From contig CAXXDU010000002.1 of the NCBI GenBank assembly GCA_963667535.2, positions 806,001-870,000 of the forward strand: 64,000 bases of DNA. The letters run 5' to 3'. Each line of letters opens with the position of its first letter. The stretch's first letter is position 1. The position numbers and the translations under genes are program-made. Under the pieces are notes generated by a model. It was not told the origin of the DNA and searched no databases. It saw nothing but the letters and a program-made list of their open reading frames with translations. This DNA is from UBA5614 sp963667535. GTDB taxonomy: Bacteria > Cloacimonadota > Cloacimonadia > Cloacimonadales > Cloacimonadaceae. Below are positions 7,087 to 15,163 of the stretch, piece by piece.

Positions 7087-9669
7087 ATGAATTTACAAAG
7101 ATTTACGATTAAAGCTCAGGAGATGTTACAAAAGGCTCAGCAGATGGCAGCAGAATATAATCATCAGGAGATAGGAGAGTTGCACCTGCTCAAAGCCATG
7201 CTCAATCAGGAAGACTCATTGGTGCTACCTGTTTTGCAGAAGCTGGAAGCTCCGATTCACCTGATTGAGGAAAAACTGGAGCAAGGTTTGAATAAATTAC
7301 CCCGCATACAAGGCGATGGTCAGCAATACATGGGGCAGACAGCGCTTGCAATTCTCAATCAGGCTGAAAAAGAAGCGGAAAAACTGACGGACGAGTATAT
7401 CAGCCTGGAGCATATTCTACTGGCTCTGGTACATAAAGGCAAAGAAGCAGGACAATTATTTAATTCAGTTGGAGTTACATCCGATAACATTCTCAAAGCT
7501 TTGAAAGAATTACGTGGTAATCAGCGCATAACAGACCAGAATCCTGAGGGTAAATTTCAGGCATTGGATAAGTATTCCCGTAATTTAACCCGTTTAGCCA
7601 GACAGGAGAAGCTTGATCCTGTGATTGGTAGGGATGAGGAAATCAGGCGCACAGTCCAGATTTTATCCCGCCGCAGAAAGAATAATCCTGTTTTGATTGG
7701 AGAACCGGGAGTGGGGAAGACTGCTATTGTGGAAGGTTTGGCAAGAAGAATAATAGCGCAGGATGTGCCGGAAAACCTCAAGACCAAAGACATTGTGGAG
7801 CTTGATATGGCATCACTTCTGGCTGGCGCTAAATTTCGGGGAGAATTTGAGGAAAGACTAAAGGCTGTTTTGCAGGAAGTGGAGAAATCAGACGGACAGA
7901 TAATCCTGTTTATAGATGAATTGCATACTGTAGTGGGTGCCGGAGCTGCTGAAGGCGCGGTGGATGCATCCAATATGCTCAAGCCTGCATTGGCACGAGG
8001 CAGCCTGCATTGTATCGGAGCAACGACTCTGGATGAATACCGCAAGTATATAGAAAAAGACCCGGCTCTGGAAAGAAGATTTCAGCCGATAATCGTGACA
8101 GAACCATCGGTAGAGGATACGATTTCCATTTTACGCGGCATTCGCGATAAATATGAGGTGCATCATGGCGTTCAGATTACCGACAATGCCTTAGTAGCTG
8201 CGGCTGTAATGTCCAACCGATATATTGCCGATAGATTTCTGCCGGATAAAGCTATAGACTTAATTGATGAAGCTTGTGCTCAACTCAGAATGGAGATTGA
8301 TTCGCTACCGGTTGAACTCGACGAAGTAGAACGAAAACTTCGCCAGCTCGAGATAGAAAAACTCTCTCTGGAAAAAGAGAAAGATGAGATGTCCAAACAA
8401 AGGCTGGTCAAAATCAATGCTGAAATTGCGGAACTGACCGAGCAGAGAACCACGCTGCGGGCACGATGGGAAAACGAGAAAGCTTATTTGCAGGAAGTCC
8501 GCACGTTGAAAGAAAATATTGATAATCTCAAAGCAGAAGCTGAAAAAGCGGAGCGATTGGGTGAATATGAGAAAGTGGCAAAGTTGCGCTATGGCACATT
8601 AGTTGAAAAAGAAAAAGAACTGGAAACTCTCAAAACAAAACTAAAATCTGTTCCTAATACCGAACATCTGCTCAAAGAACAGGTGGATGAGGAATTGATT
8701 GCAGAAGTTGTATCCAAGTGGACGAAAATACCAGTCAGCAAATTGATGCAAAGCGAGATGCAGAAGCTAATCCAACTGGAAGGTATCCTGGGCAAACGGG
8801 TAATCGGACAGGAAGAGGGCATTTCCGCAGTAGCCAATGCAATCAGGCGTTCCAGAAGCGGACTGAGTGATACCAACAGACCTATTGGCTCGTTTATTTT
8901 CCTGGGACCAACAGGAGTAGGCAAAACAGAGCTGGCAAAGACTTTGGCTATGTTTCTTTTTGATACCGAGAAAGCTTTGATCCGGGTGGATATGTCAGAA
9001 TATATGGAAAAGCATTCAGTTGCACGGTTGATAGGCGCTCCCCCCGGTTATGTGGGTTATGAGGAAGGCGGTTATCTGACCGAGTCTGTACGCAGAAGAC
9101 CCTATTGTGTAATCCTGTTTGATGAAATCGAAAAGGCGCATGGAGATGTATTCAACGTTCTACTGCAGATATTGGATGAAGGCAGATTGACAGATGGAAA
9201 GGGTAGGACAGTGGATTTTAGGAATTCGGTTATCATTATGACTAGTAATATCGGCTCACAACTCATCTTTGAAGCGGAAGATGCTGACCCTGAAACGCTC
9301 AGACCCCAGTTGATGCAAATCCTTCAACAGCACTTCAGACCTGAGTTTCTCAACCGTTTGGATGACATCATCATATTCCATAGATTAAATCACGCCCATT
9401 TACATGAGATTGTGAAACTGCAGTTAGATATTCTTAAAGAGAGGCTTGAAAAACAAAACATTGAGGTGGAATTCTCTGAGGAACTGATTAATTGGCTGAC
9501 CATCAATGGTTTTGATGCGCAGTTCGGAGCCAGACCATTAAAAAGATTAATTCAGAAAGAGTTGGAGAACAAGATAGCTATTTACCTGATGTCAGGTGAA
9601 TTGGAATTGAGTAAGCATTTCCTGATAACAGAGCAAGACAACAAGATAATTTTGAGGAATCTTGAGTAG
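7087..9669 (+). CDS. clpB: ATP-dependent disaggregase ClpB
   Basis: An 860-residue Hsp100 chaperone of full ClpB length. It has the N-terminal Clp repeat domain (residues 1-145), the first AAA+ module with Walker A GEPGVGKT at 205-212 and Walker B region LFIDELH, and the M-domain coiled coil at about 405-530 (EIEKLSLEKEKDEMSKQR). The second AAA+ module has Walker A GPTGVGKT at 607-614, arginine-finger region RPEFLNRLDD, and C-terminal small domain ending NKIILRNLE. The long M domain separates it from ClpA and ClpC. ClpB pulls proteins out of aggregates together with DnaK. AGAGGA precedes the ATG. It appears monocistronic, with its own promoter and two upstream palindromes. Confidence 0.97.
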   Translation: MNLQRFTIKAQEMLQKAQQMAAEYNHQEIGELHLLKAMLNQEDSLVLPVLQKLEAPIHLIEEKLEQGLNKLPRIQGDGQQYMGQTALAILNQAEKEAEKLTDEYISLEHILLALVHKGKEAGQLFNSVGVTSDNILKALKELRGNQRITDQNPEGKFQALDKYSRNLTRLARQEKLDPVIGRDEEIRRTVQILSRRRKNNPVLIGEPGVGKTAIVEGLARRIIAQDVPENLKTKDIVELDMASLLAGAKFRGEFEERLKAVLQEVEKSDGQIILFIDELHTVVGAGAAEGAVDASNMLKPALARGSLHCIGATTLDEYRKYIEKDPALERRFQPIIVTEPSVEDTISILRGIRDKYEVHHGVQITDNALVAAAVMSNRYIADRFLPDKAIDLIDEACAQLRMEIDSLPVELDEVERKLRQLEIEKLSLEKEKDEMSKQRLVKINAEIAELTEQRTTLRARWENEKAYLQEVRTLKENIDNLKAEAEKAERLGEYEKVAKLRYGTLVEKEKELETLKTKLKSVPNTEHLLKEQVDEELIAEVVSKWTKIPVSKLMQSEMQKLIQLEGILGKRVIGQEEGISAVANAIRRSRSGLSDTNRPIGSFIFLGPTGVGKTELAKTLAMFLFDTEKALIRVDMSEYMEKHSVARLIGAPPGYVGYEEGGYLTESVRRRPYCVILFDEIEKAHGDVFNVLLQILDEGRLTDGKGRTVDFRNSVIIMTSNIGSQLIFEAEDADPETLRPQLMQILQQHFRPEFLNRLDDIIIFHRLNHAHLHEIVKLQLDILKERLEKQNIEVEFSEELINWLTINGFDAQFGARPLKRLIQKELENKIAIYLMSGELELSKHFLITEQDNKIILRNLE

Positions 9670-9974
9670 ATTAGGTCATCAAATCCTCATCAAAACCATA
9701 AAACAAAAAAACTTTCTTGACAGAAATATAACCTATAAGCAATCATGGCTCTGACTGGAATTGTATCATAATTCCTTTAAGATAGAGTGTCTATAATTGT
9801 CTAAGTGCTTTTCATGTCGCGCATAGCGGTGTGATTGGAATAATAATCTGAGCTTTGCACTGATGTGCAGGGAAAATTTTCGGAAAAGGGAAGCACAAAA
9901 TCTGACAGGGTTAAGGTGCTAATAAATTTAAACTAAAGATTGCAAAAAATACATAAGAAAAAGGAGATAAGATT
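9670..9974 (+). promoter_or_regulatory. 305-base leader upstream of the 1426-residue secreted protein
   Basis: No ORF. A TTGACA box lies at 9717-9722, but no good -10 at the usual spacing. A hairpin GGAATT-N7-AATTCC spans 9757-9775. Further down, GCAC (9857-9860) can pair with GTGC (9865-9868), while AGCAC (9892-9896) can pair with GTGCT (9916-9920). These segments could swap partners. The leader may be a long structured 5' untranslated region; I could not match it to a known riboswitch. The ribosome-binding site AAGGAG lies at 9960-9965. Confidence 0.35.
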
Positions 9975-12900
9975 ATGAAAAAATCTTTATTAACTGCGAT
10001 GATCTTTTGTGTAATCATGGTATTTTCGCTGCCAATGTTTGCGGTATTACCAGATTACAGTTTTCAAGCAACAACTGGTACTTACACCGAGATTTCCGGT
10101 GGAACAGTTTTGGGCGATGGAACCTCTGATGACCAGAGATTCGTTGATCCTGCAGCTCCACTTGGGGGATTTACCGATACCGGTGCCGGTTTCCCAATCG
10201 GGTTTAATTTCGCTTTTAACGATGCAGTATTTGATGTAATAGCCGTTAGCAACAATGGCTGGATTACCTTAGGTCAATCCGCATTAGGCGCAACTGCTGT
10301 GAACATGGCTACAACAAGCTCATATGACCCGTTAAGCACATCAGTTGTTATTACACCCGAACAGCTTACAAATCGTGTAGCCGGCTTAGGAACTGATATT
10401 CAGGCTCAGGCTGCTTCATCTTTACGCATTGAAACTACCGGAACAGCTCCAAACCGTGTTTGTGTCATTCAATGGAAGGCATACAAAAAATACGGTACCG
10501 GCGGTACAGGCGATAACCTCAATTTCCAAATTAAACTTTATGAAACTCTGAACAAAGTAGCTATTGCTTATGGTGCATTCACTGTAAATGCTACTGCTGA
10601 AATTACACAGGTTGGAGTTCGCGGTCCAGCAGTCACAGATTTTGCAAACCGTACAACAACAACAGATTGGCAAGCAACATCAGCCGGTGCTGCTAACGAT
10701 GCATCTTGCACATTAACTGGCACAGTATTACCAGCTAATGGCTTAATCTTTACATATTCTCCTCCTGTAGCTGTACCTAATGATTTACAGGCTTTGTCAA
10801 TTACTGGTGCTACAGGTCCCGCTGTAAACACTTCAGCTCAATATACAATATCTGTCCGTAACAGAGGCACCAGTCCCCAAACAACATATTCCGTTAAATT
10901 GATGAGTGGCGTAACAGTACTTGAAACTGTAGCCGGACCCACCATTCAACCGAATGAAATTCTTACTGTCACTATCAATCATACATTCACCGTAGCCGGA
11001 CCTGTAACAGTATTTGGTCAGGTTGTACTTGCCGGTGACCAGAACAACTTAAACGACATTACCGGTAATCTGGCTGTAGCTGTTCAGGCTGCAGGAGTAC
11101 AACTTGTTGAAATCGGAACAGGTACTTTATTACAACGTCAGCCTTTTGGTATTTGGTGGGGTTTTGAGCGCGATGCGTCTCTTTATACCTCAACCGAAAT
11201 AGGTTTAGCAGGTGCTTTAACAGCTGTAAAATGGTATTGTGGTACCACAGCTGCCGGTGCAGCTCCTTATAGAATATTAATAAAAACTACCCAAGATGCT
11301 GCTTTAGTTGCTGCTCCATGGGCAACCATGATTGCTGATGCAACTCTTATGCAGGAAGGCACATATACATTTAGTACTGAAGGTTGGGTTACCTTTACTT
11401 TTGCTACTCCATATTCATATACCAGTAGCAACCTGATAGTTATGGTAGAAACTAACTATGCAGGAACCGGTGTAACACCTTATCCTTATTTCAGATATTC
11501 TACCGGTCCTGTTGGCTCACACCAGAATTGGTCAGCTGATACAACAGCTCCGACCGGAAACGGCACAGTAAATATAAACAGACCGAATATCGGTTTATTC
11601 TTCGTAACAGACGGCTTTGGAGCTTTGAACGGAACCATTACCAGTGGTGGAACACCTCTTGAAGGTGCTACAGTTGCTGTTAACGGAACTCAGTTATCAC
11701 AAGTTACCGGCATAGCCGGAACATATAACTTCCCCTTCGTTACAGAAGGTGCGCAACAAGTTACATGTACCAAAGTCGGATACAACACACAGACTCTACC
11801 TATTACTATAGTTGAGAGCCAGACAGCTACCTTGAATTTTGCCATGGTTTCACTTCCTTTGGTTAATGTTACAGGGCATGTCATTGGCAGCGACGCTCCA
11901 ACTGTTGGCGTAGCCGGAGCAACTATTGCTCTTACAGGCATGGCACCTTATTCTGCAACAACAAATGCATCTGGTGACTTCACAATCACAGGTGTATTTG
12001 CCAATCAGACCTATAACTATACTGTTACCAAAGCCGGATATTCTCCTGCAACAGGAACAGTAACAGTTGGTGCAACGAACTATAATATGGGAACAGTAAC
12101 AGTAAACGAAATGGCTTATCCTGCAACAGGCGTACAAGCTGTGGTTGCCGGTAATAACGTCAACGTAACCTGGACAGCTCCTAATCCTAATGTTCAGAAT
12201 TTTACTGACGGTTTTGAAACGTATACAGACTTTGCAATAGATTTCGCTCCATGGGTAAATGTGGATGTAGACCTTTCCACAACTTACGGTTTCAATGGAT
12301 TTGATTTCCCGGGTGAATATGGTGCAATGTCATATATGGTATTCAACCCCAGTACAACAGTACCAGCCTCTACAGATCAAGTTGGCGCTCCTCATGGTGG
12401 CAGCAAAATGCTATTCTGCTGGGCAGCTGAAACACCTCCTAACAACGATTGGGTTATCAGTCCTGAAATTGCTGTTCCCGCAAGTGGAGTAGTATCTTTC
12501 TGGGCACGTTCACAGACTGCTGATTATGGTCTTGAACGCTTTAAAGTTGGAGTTTCAACCACAGGTACAGCACCTGCAAACTTTACAATTATTTCCGGTG
12601 CCACCTATGTTTCAGCTCCTATTACCTGGACCCAATATACATACCAACTGACAGCATATGCTGGTCAGTCTGTAAAAATTGGTATCGAATGTGTATCTAA
12701 TGATGCATTTATCTTTATGGTTGATGACTTCTTTGTAGGCGTTCCTGCACCAGCATCAAAATCATATACAGAACAACCTGTTGTGTTGTCTGATATTAAT
12801 CTGGGCAATCCATCTGCACATGCAAAAATTGCGTATAATGGAATTGCTACACCAAGAGTGAAAAACAATCCTACAATAGAAATCACAACAGCTTATAACC

Positions 12901-14255
12901 CATCAGTAAGAGATGACCGCGTACTTATCGGTTACAAAGTATGGCGTCTGCTTGAAGGTCAGGAAGCTAATGAAGCTGCCTGGTCTGTTTTAACACAAAA
13001 TCCAATAACTGCAACAGCTTATAGTGATACCCAATTTGGTACTCCTGCAGTTACAGACGGTATTTACAGATGGGCAGTTAAAGCTGTTTACACAGGTAAT
13101 GTGTATTCCACACCTTCATTATCAAACTCAATTCCCAAAATTACACAGATTGGTACACTTTCAGGTATCGTTCGTAATACAAGCAACGTGGTAATAGCCG
13201 GTGCAACAGTAACGGCCGGGACATATACTGGTACTTCCAATGGAACAGGTGCATATTCTATGCAGGTTCCTGCCGGGACATATACTGTTACCTGTGCAGC
13301 ACCAGGCTATACAACTGGTTCACAGGCTGGAATAGTTGTGGTTACCGGACAGACAACCACCGTTAACTTCAACTTAGCTGTTTCAACTCTTATTACTGAC
13401 GGATTTGAAACATATACTGATTTCGCAATCGACTTTGCTCCATGGGTTAATGTTGATGTAGACCAATCTGAAACTTATACTATTACCGGTGTTACATTCC
13501 CGGGTGCTGCTGCAGCTATGTCATTCATAGTATTTACACCAACAGCAACAACACCTCCAATAACTTCTGAAACATGGGCACTTCATGGTGGCAATAAATT
13601 TGCTGCATGTATTGCTGCAACAACCCCTCCGAATAACGACTGGTTGATTTCTCAGCAGTTTACTAATATCGGCACAGGTGCAACAGTCAGTTTCTGGGCT
13701 CGTACACTTGTTGATACTTATGGGCTTGAGAGATTTAAAGTTGGTGTTTCAACCGGTGGAACTGCACCTGCTAATTTCACCTTTATTTCAGGCGCAGCTT
13801 ACGTTTCCGCTCCAATAGCATGGACTCTGTATACATATGATATTCCTGCAACTTATGTTGGACAAAATATCCGTGTCGGTATCCAATGCGTATCCAACGA
13901 TGCCTTTGTATTTATGGTTGATGATTTTGTAATGGATTTAGGCTTAGTAGCTAACGTAGACCCAACCACTCCAGTAGTTGCAACTGCTTTGAATGGCAAC
14001 TTCCCCAATCCATTCAATCCTGAAACCACTATCAGCTATTCAGTAAGTGGAAAACAACCTGTAGTTGTAGAGATTTATAATACTAAGGGTCAGAAAGTAA
14101 AAACCCTGGTTAACGAAACCAAGGGAACCGGAAACTACAATGTAAAATGGAATGGCACCGATGATAACAATCATAAAGTTACAAGCGGTGTATACTTCTT
14201 TAAGATGAATACTGGTAAGTATTCCTCTTCCAAGAAGATGATACTTATGAAATAA
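9975..14255 (+). CDS. Giant secreted adhesin-like protein with sorting domain
   Basis: A 1426-residue exported protein with a signal peptide ending near FAVLPD. Domains in order: an N-terminal beta domain (about 30-260, GFNFAFNDAVFDVIAVSNNGWI); a CARDB-like Ig fold (about 265-370); a 170-residue module starting EIGTGTLLQRQPFG (about 376-544) that recurs in four other proteins here; two carboxypeptidase regulatory-like folds (about 548-700); and a first choice-of-anchor-J/cleaved-adhesin domain (about 745-920, FETYTDFAIDFAPW). An Fn3-type segment, a third regulatory-like fold (about 1059) and a second, closely similar anchor-J domain (about 1143-1320) follow. The C-terminal sorting domain (about 1340-1426) has FPNPFNPETTISYSV, YNTKGQKVKTL and SGVYFFKMNTG. 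It has no catalytic motif and probably binds surfaces or polymers. An intrinsic terminator follows. Confidence 0.85.
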   Translation: MKKSLLTAMIFCVIMVFSLPMFAVLPDYSFQATTGTYTEISGGTVLGDGTSDDQRFVDPAAPLGGFTDTGAGFPIGFNFAFNDAVFDVIAVSNNGWITLGQSALGATAVNMATTSSYDPLSTSVVITPEQLTNRVAGLGTDIQAQAASSLRIETTGTAPNRVCVIQWKAYKKYGTGGTGDNLNFQIKLYETLNKVAIAYGAFTVNATAEITQVGVRGPAVTDFANRTTTTDWQATSAGAANDASCTLTGTVLPANGLIFTYSPPVAVPNDLQALSITGATGPAVNTSAQYTISVRNRGTSPQTTYSVKLMSGVTVLETVAGPTIQPNEILTVTINHTFTVAGPVTVFGQVVLAGDQNNLNDITGNLAVAVQAAGVQLVEIGTGTLLQRQPFGIWWGFERDASLYTSTEIGLAGALTAVKWYCGTTAAGAAPYRILIKTTQDAALVAAPWATMIADATLMQEGTYTFSTEGWVTFTFATPYSYTSSNLIVMVETNYAGTGVTPYPYFRYSTGPVGSHQNWSADTTAPTGNGTVNINRPNIGLFFVTDGFGALNGTITSGGTPLEGATVAVNGTQLSQVTGIAGTYNFPFVTEGAQQVTCTKVGYNTQTLPITIVESQTATLNFAMVSLPLVNVTGHVIGSDAPTVGVAGATIALTGMAPYSATTNASGDFTITGVFANQTYNYTVTKAGYSPATGTVTVGATNYNMGTVTVNEMAYPATGVQAVVAGNNVNVTWTAPNPNVQNFTDGFETYTDFAIDFAPWVNVDVDLSTTYGFNGFDFPGEYGAMSYMVFNPSTTVPASTDQVGAPHGGSKMLFCWAAETPPNNDWVISPEIAVPASGVVSFWARSQTADYGLERFKVGVSTTGTAPANFTIISGATYVSAPITWTQYTYQLTAYAGQSVKIGIECVSNDAFIFMVDDFFVGVPAPASKSYTEQPVVLSDINLGNPSAHAKIAYNGIATPRVKNNPTIEITTAYNPSVRDDRVLIGYKVWRLLEGQEANEAAWSVLTQNPITATAYSDTQFGTPAVTDGIYRWAVKAVYTGNVYSTPSLSNSIPKITQIGTLSGIVRNTSNVVIAGATVTAGTYTGTSNGTGAYSMQVPAGTYTVTCAAPGYTTGSQAGIVVVTGQTTTVNFNLAVSTLITDGFETYTDFAIDFAPWVNVDVDQSETYTITGVTFPGAAAAMSFIVFTPTATTPPITSETWALHGGNKFAACIAATTPPNNDWLISQQFTNIGTGATVSFWARTLVDTYGLERFKVGVSTGGTAPANFTFISGAAYVSAPIAWTLYTYDIPATYVGQNIRVGIQCVSNDAFVFMVDDFVMDLGLVANVDPTTPVVATALNGNFPNPFNPETTISYSVSGKQPVVVEIYNTKGQKVKTLVNETKGTGNYNVKWNGTDDNNHKVTSGVYFFKMNTGKYSSSKKMILMK

Positions 14256-14282
14256 GGTCTGCAAAGATTTAATTTAAACAAT

Positions 14283-14316
14283 AAAGACGCTGCCTTATGG
14301 GCAGCGTCTTTTTTTG
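14283..14316 (+). terminator. Intrinsic terminator of the giant adhesin gene
   Basis: Perfect 12-bp stem (AAAGACGCTGCC / GGCAGCGTCTTT) with a 5-base loop, followed by a run of T. It begins 27 bases after the stop codon. Confidence 0.9.
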
Positions 14317-14332
14317 TGGGAGATGTAAGTAA

Positions 14333-14370
14333 TAAAAAAAACTCCAACCTTAGTAAAGCCGGAGTTTTAA
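14333..14370 (-). terminator. Intrinsic terminator of the ferredoxin gene
   Basis: Read on the - strand, AAAACTCC pairs with GGAGTTTT around a 15-base loop and runs into a T tract. It lies 44 bases after the stop of the - strand ferredoxin gene, the correct orientation for that gene. Confidence 0.75.
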
Positions 14371-14413
14371 ATAAAGTGTGTCTTAGCAGGATATATGTTA
14401 CGTTTAGAGATTA

Positions 14414-14956
14414 TTACCTTTCAGCCAAGCTGATTCCCTGTACAGGGCATTCTGATTTGCAGAGTCCACAACCGTAGCAATGCTCATTATCAATTACAGC
14501 CAAACCATTTTCTATTGAGCGTACGCCAAAGTAACAGGATTGAATGCACATACCGCAATTGATACATAAGTTTATATCTGTTTTCTCAACCAGTTTACCC
14601 TTGTTACATCGTTCACTTCCGTCCAGAAAGTATCCGCAGCAATCCTGGCAACAAAAGCAAATACCATCAGTATCAGTAAAATCTGAGTTTCTGAAAGGAC
14701 GGGCTACTAACTTTTTTTCTACTGCTTCATGTAATAACTCATCAACCTCTGCGCTACTGATTTCATGCGGATTGGAACCACTTGCTCCGCCTTCATACGA
14801 GAACATCAGGCAAACATCTGTTCTTGATTGCTGACAGCCAGGTCCGGTTTCTCTGCAGCCACAATTGCAAATCCAGAATTTGTCGTGTTTGCTGATAAGT
14901 TCTTTGGCTTCATCAATTGTGCAAACATAGTGCATAAACAACTCGCTGTTACTCAA
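14414..14956 (-). CDS. Cysteine-rich 4Fe-4S ferredoxin-type protein
   Basis: A 180-residue cytoplasmic protein with 20 cysteines. The C-terminal third has two classical [4Fe-4S] motifs: CINCGMCIQSC (Cys131/134/137/141) and CYGCGLCKSEC (Cys160/163/166/170) followed by P. The N-terminal part is also cysteine-rich (CNCGCRETGPGC at 30-41, Cys49, CFCCQDCC at 100-107, Cys117) and may hold one or two further clusters or a metal site. A GGAGG site lies four bases before TTG 14956, so I take this TTG as start rather than the internal ATG seven codons later. It probably transfers electrons, but no partner redox enzyme is adjacent. The neighbouring gene on the other strand is an unrelated secreted peptidase. 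Confidence 0.85.
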   Translation of the reverse strand: MSNSELFMHYVCTIDEAKELISKHDKFWICNCGCRETGPGCQQSRTDVCLMFSYEGGASGSNPHEISSAEVDELLHEAVEKKLVARPFRNSDFTDTDGICFCCQDCCGYFLDGSERCNKGKLVEKTDINLCINCGMCIQSCYFGVRSIENGLAVIDNEHCYGCGLCKSECPVQGISLAER

Positions 14957-15163
14957 AGTACCTCCAGTAATGATTATTCAGGCTCAAAACATCAGCAACA
15001 ACTTTCTTTACAGCACAGAATTCCGTCAATTAGTTTCGTAATTGTAAAATGGTTAACCTGAGCAAATATATTGGAAACACGAAAATATTGGACACCATTG
15101 TAATCCAAATATATGGAATAGAACGTGCACGCTATTTTTAAAGAGATAAAAAGAGGTGTGTTT

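Noticed and set aside
9780..9974. Cobalamin or c-di-GMP riboswitch upstream of the 1426-residue protein
   Set aside because: Some short matches looked tempting, but the conserved cores of these classes are absent; only a possible unnamed structured leader is kept.
12295..12492. Short + strand ORFs inside the large secreted-protein genes
   Set aside because: Out-of-frame shadows of long, clearly coding genes.
15125..15163. Upstream in-frame start of the C10 peptidase
   Set aside because: It would put 13 charged residues before the signal peptide, and AAGAGGTG is correctly spaced for ATG 15164.
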